Part shown: piece after piece, positions 37,362 to 44,750 of the stretch
How the letters are laid out: every line of letters begins with the position of its first letter
Position numbering within the stretch: position 1 is the first letter of the stretch
Assembly: GCF_009650435.1 (NCBI RefSeq)
Contig: NZ_VVIP01000067.1
Coordinates: 1 to 64,000, forward strand
Source of the DNA: Foetidibacter luteolus
GTDB lineage: Bacteria > Bacteroidota > Bacteroidia > Chitinophagales > Chitinophagaceae
Reading direction: 5' to 3'
Length of the DNA: 64,000 nucleotides
Made by a program: the position numbers and the translations under genes
The notes under the pieces: generated by a model
Seen by the model: the letters and a program-made list of their open reading frames with translations, nothing else
Databases searched by the model: none
What the model was told of the DNA's origin: nothing

Positions 37362-37634
37362 TTATTTTCTTAAACCCAGTTTTTCAATCAATGCGCGGTA
37401 ACCGGTAAGGTCGTGCTTTTGCAGGTAGCTCAACAAACGTTTACGTTTGCCTACCATCTGCATTAAGCCGCGGTGGGTAGAATAATCTTTTTTATTTGCC
37501 TGCAGGTGGCTGGATATGCTGCTGATACGCTCTGTTAACAGGGCTACCTGGCCTTCTATAGAACCTGTGTTCTCAGCTTTGCCGCCGTGGGTTGCAAAAA
37601 TTGTGGCTTTTTTTTCTTTTGTTAAGTAAGACAT
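37362..37634 (-). CDS. rpsO: 30S ribosomal protein S15
   Basis: 90 residues, full length for S15. The family core is intact: TGSIEGQVALLTERI, HLQANKKDYSTHRGLMQMVGKRKRLLSYL and the C-terminal YRALIEKLGLRK. S15 binds the central domain of 16S rRNA early in small-subunit assembly. It has its own promoter at 37688-37720 and a terminator immediately downstream. Confidence 0.98.
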   Translation of the reverse strand: MSYLTKEKKATIFATHGGKAENTGSIEGQVALLTERISSISSHLQANKKDYSTHRGLMQMVGKRKRLLSYLQKHDLTGYRALIEKLGLRK

Positions 37635-37687
37635 CTCAATTTCTTTTTAAAAACATCCAGAATTTTTCTTCTTCTTTATTTGGACGG

Positions 37688-37720
37688 CAAAAGTAGGGTA
37701 AAATTTGTGGAAAAACGCAA
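37688..37720 (-). promoter_or_regulatory. Promoter of rpsO
   Basis: Minus strand TTG (37718-37720), a 22-bp spacer and TACTTTTG (37688-37695), a perfect -7 box, about 54 bp upstream of the start codon. Confidence 0.6.
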
Positions 37721-37844
37721 TTTTGATAAAACTTAATTATTGTTGGTTGCTGCCATAGCTTGGCGAAAGCCGCAAACCGGAAATCTTGCCGCTTATAAAC
37801 CCACGCCTTTTAAAGGTAACAGCGCATGTTAAATTAATTTTTTA

Positions 37845-38522
37845 ATGAAAAAACTTTCCCCGCTGATAACTGATTTTCTTTTTAACCTGCACCTGCCTTT
37901 TGCGCTGCCGGAGGGGGTGGGCGTGCTGGATGTGCACAACAACCGGCAGGTAAGAAATGCCTGCCTCGCCTTTTACAGTAAATTTTACAACGATAACCAG
38001 GCCCGGCACCTTATGCTGGGTATTAACCCAGGCCGCTTTGGCGGGGGCGTTACCGGCATTCCTTTTACAGACCCCATCCGTCTGCAGGAAAAATGCGGCA
38101 TAGAAAACGGGTTTGCAAAAAAGCAGGAGCTGTCGTCTGTATTTGTTTACGATGTAATTGACGCTTTTGGCGGGCCTGCCGCTTTTTACGGCCGGTTCTA
38201 CATCTCTTCCATAAGCCCGTTGGGGTTTGTGCGGAACGGAAAAAACCTTAATTATTATGACGACAAAAACCTGAAACAACTCATAGAGCCATTTGCGGCA
38301 GATTGTATTAACCGCCAGTTATCCTGGGGCCTGAACAGGGATGTATGCTTTTGCATAGGTGAAGGTGAAAACTTAAAATACCTGCGGCAGCTTAACGGCA
38401 GGTATGGCTGGTTTGGCAATATAACGGCCCTGCCGCACCCGCGTTTTGTAATGCAGTATAAGCTAAAGCAAAAAGAGCTGTTTGTTGAAAAATACTTCAA
38501 CTTGCTGAACAGCGCCGGCTAA
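37845..38522 (+). CDS. SMUG2-like uracil-DNA glycosylase family protein
   Basis: 225 residues of the uracil-DNA glycosylase superfamily. Motif 1 reads LGINPGRFGGGVTGIPFTDP (58-77), the SMUG form of the active site with N61, and motif 2 is ALPHPRFVM near residue 199, with the histidine that contacts the uracil. The spacing and the short length fit the SMUG2 (DUF4918) group found in Bacteroidota. It removes uracil or oxidised pyrimidines from DNA as the first step of base-excision repair. Divergent from rpsO, with 210 bp between them. Confidence 0.85.
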   Translation: MKKLSPLITDFLFNLHLPFALPEGVGVLDVHNNRQVRNACLAFYSKFYNDNQARHLMLGINPGRFGGGVTGIPFTDPIRLQEKCGIENGFAKKQELSSVFVYDVIDAFGGPAAFYGRFYISSISPLGFVRNGKNLNYYDDKNLKQLIEPFAADCINRQLSWGLNRDVCFCIGEGENLKYLRQLNGRYGWFGNITALPHPRFVMQYKLKQKELFVEKYFNLLNSAG

Positions 38523-38656
38523 TGTTGGCCAGGTGGCAAAACTTCTGTTTTCTTGCCGGTATCAAATTGTTGTTTTTTGCCTTATTGTACTTACGGTAAT
38601 GGCTGGATGGTAATGCCTGGTAAAAAATTAAACCTAAGGGATGCCGGTTTTTTTGT

Positions 38657-38760
38657 TGGGCAAAGCGGTGGCGTACAAGAGTGCGATCCCGAATCGTTCC
38701 TCTCGGGACAGGCTACAGTAAAGCCTCATGCTTGTTCCTGCTGCCGGGCCCATAAAAATC
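38657..38760 (-). repeat. Dispersed intergenic repeat family 2, copy 3 (reverse, with hairpin insert)
   Basis: Reverse copy: GGCGTACAAGAGTGCGATCC, then a small hairpin (CCCGA...TCGGG, 38688-38706) that splits the usual core, then AAGCCTCATG and GCCGGGCCCATAAAA. It fills much of the 290-bp gap before the lipoprotein gene. Confidence 0.7.
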
Positions 38761-38812
38761 TTTTGCACGCAGCGTGTAACCAGCGTAGTGAAACTCTGTT
38801 TTTATATGGCTT

Positions 38813-39691
38813 TTGTTTAAAATACAAATTGTTGTGAGCGTATCAAGGGCGGTAGCAATAATTGTTGCATGGCTGTTCTTGCTGGTTAATTGCAGTAAGG
38901 AATACAGTTATGAAGGCGGGTCGGCAAGCCCGTTGCCTGCCATTTATTCTCTTGAGGGGTCGCCCCTTGCCTGCCCAAATACAGAACTGACAGGAAGTTA
39001 TACGGAAGGAACCGCACTTACCCCATCCAACACCGTAACCTTGTGGGTAAATGTTAGCAGGCCAGGTAGTTACAGCATTTCTACAGCCACGGTTAACGGC
39101 ATTGCATTCAGCTCTTCGGGCCATTTTACAGTAACGGGTTTGCAGCAGGTTATACTGCAGGGCAATGGCACGCCGGCATCCGGGGGTGTTACCGTTGTTC
39201 CTGTAAATGCTGCCGGCAGCTACTGCGTTTTTGAGATAAATGTAACGCCTGCGGAAAGCGATGAGCCGGAAAACATTAACCTGGCCGATTCTGCATGGAT
39301 GTTCAGCCAGGGCGGCCGTAGTTATCATGGCTATTTTGACGGGGCGCTTACCGATACAGTAAACGGCTCATTAGTGGTTACTTTGGTAGGGCTTGTACCT
39401 TCAAAAGATACAGCCATTGCCGTATTAGTGGATATCCCCGGTTCCTCCACGGTACAAAAAGGCAGCTATTCCTCGCTAAACGCGGTCACATTTACTTTTT
39501 TTGACAGGGGTGGAAACACGCTCTACAGGGCAGACAAAACAACCCCCACAGCAGAATTAACGGTTGCCATAACCGCTTACAATGCACCCACCCAACTAAT
39601 TGAGGGCACTTTTACCGGCACTGTTTTAAACCGTACCAACCAAAAAGTGCAGTTAACAGATGGAAAATTTAAAGCGGTGCTAAACCAATAG
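38813..39691 (+). CDS. Putative lipoprotein of unknown function
   Basis: 292 residues starting at TTG 38813 (a GTG at 38834 is an alternative; no ATG is available). The N-terminus is a lipoprotein signal: AIIVAWLFLLVNCSKEY, with the lipid-acceptor Cys at residue 27. The rest is beta-rich with many Thr, Ser and Val, including a segment like a bacterial Ig-type repeat (TVTGLQQVILQGNGTPA) at about 100-145. I cannot assign a function. It probably sits on the outer or inner membrane facing the periplasm. Converges with the LysE gene 19 bp away. Confidence 0.7.
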   Translation: MFKIQIVVSVSRAVAIIVAWLFLLVNCSKEYSYEGGSASPLPAIYSLEGSPLACPNTELTGSYTEGTALTPSNTVTLWVNVSRPGSYSISTATVNGIAFSSSGHFTVTGLQQVILQGNGTPASGGVTVVPVNAAGSYCVFEINVTPAESDEPENINLADSAWMFSQGGRSYHGYFDGALTDTVNGSLVVTLVGLVPSKDTAIAVLVDIPGSSTVQKGSYSSLNAVTFTFFDRGGNTLYRADKTTPTAELTVAITAYNAPTQLIEGTFTGTVLNRTNQKVQLTDGKFKAVLNQ

Positions 39692-39710
39692 CCGGTCGGT
39701 CTTAACGCTC

Positions 39711-40340
39711 TCACCCTGTCATCATAAAAAAATACCTGATAAGGGCATAAATGCCCAGGCCAAGCATCAGGTAGCCCGGTATGCTGGCTATTACATGGCT
39801 TTTATTAAACAGCCTTATAACCCTGTTAGCCATATAGGCTACCGTAACCAGCAGGGTAAAAACCCCCAATGATACCCCCAGCAGGTAGGCATGCAGCCTC
39901 AAAGAACTGTCCAGGTTAATCCAATGCTGGCTTTTAAGGTAAGCCGTTATCCCAATCCAAAAGGGCATGGCCAGCGGGTTTAGAAAACCCAGTACCAGCC
40001 CGCGGCGAAAACCGCTGTTGTAAAAACGTTGCGAGAGTGCCGATGGCTTATTTCTTGTGCGGATATTTAAAATGCCCAATACCAGCATTACCAGTGCGGC
40101 CACCAGGTGAAAATTTTTAACCACCAGCGGCGAAGATGTTATAAACCCTTCAAAGGTTACAGCCAGGTAAGCATAAAAATACTCCGCTATGGCCGCGGCA
40201 GCAGCCAGCCGCCATGCCAGTTGGGGCTTGTTATCCAGCCCCAGTTGCACAGAACTGAGGTTAACCGTACCAGGAGGAAGAGAGCCAACAATGCTGAAGA
40301 AAAAAGACAAGCAAAAACCCGTAAATGCCTGCATAAACAT
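39711..40340 (-). CDS. LysE-family amino-acid exporter
   Basis: 209 residues with about six membrane helices and the LysE/RhtB signature near the start (GSLPPGTVNLSSVQLGL). FLNPLAMPFWIGITAYL in the middle is the second conserved segment. It should export amino acids or similar small metabolites across the inner membrane; the substrate cannot be told. It starts 8 bp downstream of the rhodanese gene on the same strand, so the two are likely one transcript. Confidence 0.85.
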   Translation of the reverse strand: MFMQAFTGFCLSFFFSIVGSLPPGTVNLSSVQLGLDNKPQLAWRLAAAAAIAEYFYAYLAVTFEGFITSSPLVVKNFHLVAALVMLVLGILNIRTRNKPSALSQRFYNSGFRRGLVLGFLNPLAMPFWIGITAYLKSQHWINLDSSLRLHAYLLGVSLGVFTLLVTVAYMANRVIRLFNKSHVIASIPGYLMLGLGIYALIRYFFMMTG

Positions 40341-40348
40341 AATTGGGG

Positions 40349-40735
40349 TTATGGCTCTTTCGTAACCGGTTTGCCTGCCTCTTTCCAGGCATCAATGCCG
40401 CCCTGCAGATTAATAACCCGGGTAAACCCGTTTTTAGTAAGCCAGTCCTGCGCCTTGCTGCCGCGTATGCCTGCCTTGCAATACACGTAAACAGGTTTCG
40501 TTTTATCCAGTTGGGCTACTTTTTGTTTAAACTGGGTTTCATTTTGCCAGTCGGCCAGTTTTGCGTTTTTAATATGTCCTTCCTCAAATTCATCCGGCCT
40601 TCTTACGTCCAGCAATTGCGCCTCAACAGGCGATGCAAGTTTTTCAAATTCTTCCGCAGAAACCTGCTCTTTTTGTTGGGCAGATACATTGCAGGCTGTA
40701 AAAAGCAGCAATAATGCTTTAAAGATATTCTTCAT
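40349..40735 (-). CDS. Exported single-domain rhodanese
   Basis: 128 residues: an N-terminal signal (about 1-19; FTAC may be a weak lipobox with Cys15, or cleavage may follow VSA) and one rhodanese domain with LLDVRRPDEFEEGHI and the active-site loop around C86 (YCKAGIRGSK). Rhodaneses move sulfane sulphur; exported ones of this size often act on periplasmic thiosulphate or persulphides, though the physiological donor is unknown here. Located 8 bp upstream of the LysE exporter gene. Confidence 0.87.
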   Translation of the reverse strand: MKNIFKALLLLFTACNVSAQQKEQVSAEEFEKLASPVEAQLLDVRRPDEFEEGHIKNAKLADWQNETQFKQKVAQLDKTKPVYVYCKAGIRGSKAQDWLTKNGFTRVINLQGGIDAWKEAGKPVTKEP

Positions 40736-40802
40736 AAATTCTGTTTTTTAACTCTTCTTATTACAGGTAAGCCTTAAAGCTTTTACTTAGTAAAGAAAAT
40801 TT

Positions 40803-40916
40803 TCAGGGGGTGCCCCCAAGCTGCGCAAGGGGTCGGGCTTTTCGCTATTACTCCGGCACAAAAGCCAGGCCGCAAAGGCTTCACCGGGGTAACCGCTGCA
40901 ATCCCTCACCCGCGGG
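40803..40916 (-). repeat. Dispersed intergenic repeat family 3, copy 2 (reverse)
   Basis: Reverse complement of the copies at 29643 and 61399, with substitutions: GGGGGTGCCCCC, TCGGGCTTTTCGCTATTAC, TCCGGCACAAAAGCC, ACCGGGGTAACCGCTG and AATCCCTCACCC. It fills about a third of the 383-bp gap between the rhodanese and kinase genes. Confidence 0.8.
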
Positions 40917-41091
40917 TGTAACAGGCATTTCTGCCGGTGGCAGATTTTATGCTTAGTTTTATACGAATATAACAACGCTGCGTTAAGCCTGGTAAATTAG
41001 GCAAAGGTAGGTTTGCCATCCGCAAATTTTTGTTTAACGCTATTGCAATTTTTATTTGTAAAGTTAAACATGCAAAAAAAGCTTTTGGTAT

Positions 41092-41099
41092 TACTTTTG
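41092..41099 (+). promoter_or_regulatory. -7 box of the PAS-GAF kinase gene
   Basis: TACTTTTG, a perfect TAnnTTTG match 19 bp before the ATG at 41119. A -33 element at normal spacing is not evident, so the call rests on the -7 box alone. Confidence 0.45.
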
Positions 41100-41118
41100 G
41101 CGATATGAGAAAACATAT

Positions 41119-42702
41119 ATGGCTACACCTGTAAATTACCCACATGAGCAAATGATGGCTGCCATCATTGATAGCTCAGAAGATGCTATCATCAGTAAAA
41201 ACCTGGACAGCAGAATTACCAGTTGGAACAGGGCTGCTGAACGTATGTTCGGTTACACAGAGCAGGAAATGATTGGACGGCAAATACATATACTGATACC
41301 GGATGACAGGAAAAGCGAGGAAGAGAGGATTATAGAACAGTTGAAGCGTGGAGAAAGGGTAGAGCATTTTGAAACCGTGCGTGTTACAAAAGATGGAAAG
41401 CAACTGCAGATTTCACTCACCATTTCCCCTATACGCGGTGCGGACGGAAAGATTATCGGGGCTTCTAAAATAGCCCGGGATATTACCCAGCAAAAACTTA
41501 ACGAAGAACGGCTGGCCATTATTAACGACCTGGCTCAATCCATTAACCGCAAGCTGGATACAGAAGCGATTTTACAGCTTGTTACCGATGGCACAACACG
41601 CCTTTCCGGCGCCGCTTTTGGCGCTTTCTTTTACAATAAAGTTGATGTAAACGGTCAGGCTTTCATGCTGTATGCTTTAAGCGGGGCGCCCAGGGAAGCT
41701 TTTGACCGGTTTGGCATGCCCCGTAATACCACCCTTTTCTCCCCCACCTTTGATGGAACCGGCGCAGTACGCAGTGATGATATTACCAAAGACCCACGCT
41801 ATGGTCATAATTACCCGCACAAAGGGATGCCTGCCGGGCACCTGCCCGTGATAAGTTATCTTGCTGTTCCGGTTATTTCGCAGGATAACCACGTTATCGG
41901 AGGGCTGTTTTTCGGGCACCCAAAGACCGCCTGTTTTACAGAGGAACACGAAAAGCTGGTGGTAGCTATTGCCGCCCAGGCAGCCATAGCCCTTGATAAT
42001 GCAAGGCTTTTACAGGAAGTGCAGTTTTTGAACAGGAAAAAAGACCAGTTTATCGGCTTTGCCAGCCATGAGTTAAGAACACCCCTTACAACGGTAAAAG
42101 GGTACCTGCAATTATTGAGCGCCGGTATAATTTCCGTTGACGATGCCCTTAAACGTGTTACCCCGCAGGTGGACCGCCTGGAAGCCATTATTGCAGACCT
42201 GCTGGACATATCCCGCATACAGGCAGGCAAGCTTGCCCTGGCGCCTGAAAAAATAAGCCTGCAAAACCTTATTAAAGAAAGCGCGGAGCTGGTAGACTTA
42301 TCCAGCCATAATTTTCAACTGGAGAATGCTAAGCACGATACACTTGTGTATGTTGACAGGCAAAAGTTCAGCCAGGTGCTGGTTAACCTTTTATCCAACG
42401 CAGCCAAATACACCCCGGCCGGTAAACTCATCAAGGTTTCATGGAGCATAGTAGGAGAAAATGCACACATAGTTGTAGAAGATGAGGGCATAGGAATTGA
42501 ACAGAAATACCTGGAAGATATTTTCAGCCAGTTTTACCGGGTTTCCAGCAGCGAAAACCAGGGTAAGGGTATTGGCCTGGGCCTATTCATTGCCAAAGAA
42601 ATTGTGGAAGCACATTTCGGACAGATATGGGCGGAAAGTGAGCCGGGCAAAGGTTCTTTGTTTCATGTTACTTTTCCTGTTAACCGTATGGTGACGGGGT
42701 AG
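41119..42702 (+). CDS. Soluble PAS-GAF sensor histidine kinase
   Basis: 527 residues without membrane helices. PAS domain about 10-125 (AIISKNLDSRITSWNRAAERMFGYT and the PAC-like ISPIRGADGKIIGASKIARDI), GAF domain about 145-297, HisKA with phospho-acceptor H317 in FASHELRTPLTTVKGYL, and HATPase_c with NLLSNAAKYTPAG, DEGIGI and GLGLFIAKEI. It senses an intracellular signal, perhaps redox or light through the PAS or GAF cofactor. No response regulator gene is adjacent, so it is an orphan kinase. It is followed by the shared terminator at 42715-42743. Confidence 0.92.
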   Translation: MATPVNYPHEQMMAAIIDSSEDAIISKNLDSRITSWNRAAERMFGYTEQEMIGRQIHILIPDDRKSEEERIIEQLKRGERVEHFETVRVTKDGKQLQISLTISPIRGADGKIIGASKIARDITQQKLNEERLAIINDLAQSINRKLDTEAILQLVTDGTTRLSGAAFGAFFYNKVDVNGQAFMLYALSGAPREAFDRFGMPRNTTLFSPTFDGTGAVRSDDITKDPRYGHNYPHKGMPAGHLPVISYLAVPVISQDNHVIGGLFFGHPKTACFTEEHEKLVVAIAAQAAIALDNARLLQEVQFLNRKKDQFIGFASHELRTPLTTVKGYLQLLSAGIISVDDALKRVTPQVDRLEAIIADLLDISRIQAGKLALAPEKISLQNLIKESAELVDLSSHNFQLENAKHDTLVYVDRQKFSQVLVNLLSNAAKYTPAGKLIKVSWSIVGENAHIVVEDEGIGIEQKYLEDIFSQFYRVSSSENQGKGIGLGLFIAKEIVEAHFGQIWAESEPGKGSLFHVTFPVNRMVTG

Positions 42703-42714
42703 TTGCACAATAAA

Positions 42715-42743
42715 AAAGCCTGCAAACACTGTTTACAAGCTTT
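42715..42743 (-). terminator. Terminator of the tmRNA gene, also downstream of the kinase gene
   Basis: A 13-bp stem (two G-T pairs, 3-nt loop) with a run of six T on the minus strand, 23 bp after the tmRNA 3' end and 13 bp after the kinase stop. Confidence 0.8.
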
Positions 42744-42765
42744 GAAACAATTAATATTAAAATAG

Positions 42766-43139
42766 TGGAGCTGGCGGGAGTCGAACCCGCGTCCAAACAT
42801 AGTCACCATAAGTCTTCTACATGCTTATTCCATTATTGGTTGTAGGCGCGGGGCAGGAAATGAACAAACCAACCCTGTGCTTAGCTGGATAGTCTTAGGC
42901 AACGGTCACAGCCTTCCGTTGCAGCATTCTGTGTTTGTTTTTTGAGTCGGCGGCGGAGCCTGGCAACAGAACAACCTGCTCAACGCGGCCCTAATGACTA
43001 ACTAATCACTGATTAGGCAGCCATGGCATACTGAGTATTGCCATTTATAGTTTGAACCTTCAGATTAAAGTGCTAATGATACAACGCACTGCATGCTTAT
43101 ACCTACCGTAACCTATGCTGTCAAAACCAATGCAGCCCC
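42766..43139 (-). ncRNA. ssrA: tmRNA
   Basis: About 374 nt. The minus strand begins GGGGCTGCATTGGTTTTGAC and ends GGGTTCGACTCCCGCCAGCT plus CCA, the classical tRNA-like ends. The acceptor arms pair over 7 bp (one G-U) and CCA is encoded. The tag frame ends at the TAA at 43013-43015 and reads ...NGNTQYAMAA; the exact resume codon is uncertain. It rescues stalled ribosomes together with SmpB, which is not in this window. Confidence 0.97.
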
Positions 43140-43277
43140 GTATTATGCGGTTAATAGTTTACAGTGTATGTAAACTCAAAGAACTAAAAGCCTTTTTTTA
43201 GGCAGGCTGCAAACTTACAATAAATACCGTTGCCTTCAATAACGGCAAAAGAAGGTTTAACTTTTGCTACAGCCAGG

Positions 43278-44261
43278 CTAATCCAGGTACCAGCGTTGCC
43301 TGCCGGTAAGGTTTACCATAACGGCATCGCCCTGTGAGAAAGTATTGATTTGAGTGCGTGCCGTTACGGTAATACGGCCAAGCTGCACTTCTGCTTCGTA
43401 GGCACTGCCATAAAACTTTAGTTGCAATATTGTTCCTTGTATGCCGCTGCCGCTAACAGACAGCACCAAATCTTCAGGCCGGGTAAAAAGTTTGCGGCCG
43501 GTTGGCTCTTTTACAGCGACCCTGGTAAAACCAGTAGCTATTTCAGCAGGCAACAGGTTGTACCTGCCCAGCAGGCCGGCAACATACTCATCAGCAGGAT
43601 TGCGGTATACCTGTTCCGGCGGCCCGGTTTGTATTATTTCACCCTTTCTGAGTATTATCATTTCATCCGCCCAGGATAGGGTATCCAGCGGGTCGTGGGA
43701 GATGAGCATGCAGGTAATGCCCAGCTTTTCCCCCAGATCGCTGATGACCGATTTCAGGACGTTTTTGTGGATCATGTCAAGGTTAGAAAACGGTTCGTCC
43801 AGTAAGAGCAGTTTGGGAGAAGTGCTCAGCAACCTGGCCAGGGCAATGCGTTGTTTTTCCCCGCCGGATAGATGGTCTGTCCTTCTTTGCAGCAGGTGGT
43901 TAATGCGGCATACCTGGTAAAGTGTTTCCGCTTCCTCATCAGTCATAAGGTTGGCATATTCCAGTGCCTGGGCTACGGTTAAGTAGTTGGGCAGTTCAAA
44001 TTGCTGGGATAAATAAGCTATCCCCGGGTGGCCGGGTACCAGTTTATAAGCAGGGCCCCAAACCCTTTCACCTTCGAATCTTATTGTTCCTGCATCTGGC
44101 TCTGTAAGCCCGGCTATTGTTTTAAGCAGCGTGCTTTTGCCCGAACCGGTTTCGCCGGCAATAGCTATTTTATGAAACTGCCGCCCGTTGAAACTGATAT
44201 CTTTTATAGCCCAGTCGTTGCCCTCTTTTCTGCCAACCCCGTTAACCTGCAAAAAGCTCAT
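43278..44261 (-). CDS. ABC transporter ATP-binding protein with TOBE domain
   Basis: 327 residues: Walker A GETGSGKST (36-44), Q-loop QQ near residue 87, signature LSGGEKQ (131-137), Walker B LLLLDE (151-156) and a switch histidine in LISHDPLDT. The C-terminal part (about 255-325) is a TOBE domain, as in importers of sulphate, molybdate, polyamines, sugars or iron. No permease or binding-protein gene is adjacent, so the substrate is open; it may serve a permease encoded elsewhere. A perfect TACTTTTG box lies just upstream. Confidence 0.88.
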   Translation of the reverse strand: MSFLQVNGVGRKEGNDWAIKDISFNGRQFHKIAIAGETGSGKSTLLKTIAGLTEPDAGTIRFEGERVWGPAYKLVPGHPGIAYLSQQFELPNYLTVAQALEYANLMTDEEAETLYQVCRINHLLQRRTDHLSGGEKQRIALARLLSTSPKLLLLDEPFSNLDMIHKNVLKSVISDLGEKLGITCMLISHDPLDTLSWADEMIILRKGEIIQTGPPEQVYRNPADEYVAGLLGRYNLLPAEIATGFTRVAVKEPTGRKLFTRPEDLVLSVSGSGIQGTILQLKFYGSAYEAEVQLGRITVTARTQINTFSQGDAVMVNLTGRQRWYLD

Positions 44262-44286
44262 GTAAAACCCTTTTTATTTAAAGGGG

Positions 44287-44294
44287 CAAAAGTA
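44287..44294 (-). promoter_or_regulatory. -7 box of the ABC ATPase gene
   Basis: Minus strand TACTTTTG, 25 bp upstream of the start codon at 44261; a TTG lies 17 bp further upstream, a little closer than usual. Confidence 0.5.
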
Positions 44295-44362
44295 GGTATT
44301 TGGCGCATGTGCAAGGCATAGTGCTTTGTGACGCCGGAGGCGGCATAAGCATACACTATATT

Positions 44363-44450
44363 GCGGGCAAGCTGCATAGAGAACAGAACGTAGAAGAGTG
44401 CGACGCAACGAAGCCTCATAGTAGTCCATTCAGCCGGGCCCATAAAATTC
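44363..44450 (-). repeat. Dispersed intergenic repeat family 2, copy 4 (reverse)
   Basis: Reverse copy with a well-kept core: TTGCGGGCAAGCTGCATAG, AAGAGTGCGACGCAACGAAG, CCTCATAGTAGTCC and GCCGGGCCCATAAAATT. It occupies much of the first half of the 489-bp gap before the cytochrome gene; the second half shows no gene. Confidence 0.8.
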
Positions 44451-44750
44451 TCTTGCATCTTAATCTTACGGCCAATATCTTTTCCCGCCTTAACAAAACG
44501 GCGCACCGCCGAATTCAGCACAGGTCATAACAGTTCTAAAAGCCAAAGTATTTATGTTTATGCCTTACAACTTTTGCTGTATGAAAATTCATCAATACCC
44601 GGCTGTCCGGCGCTTTTTATTTACCATGGCAGCCTGTATGTGGCAACCACAAAATTTATACTTCGTGAAAAATAATTCATGGATTAATTTGTAGAGGATT
44701 TCACATTGTTAACCACCCATAAAAGATGCATTAAACCTCCACCAAGTATT

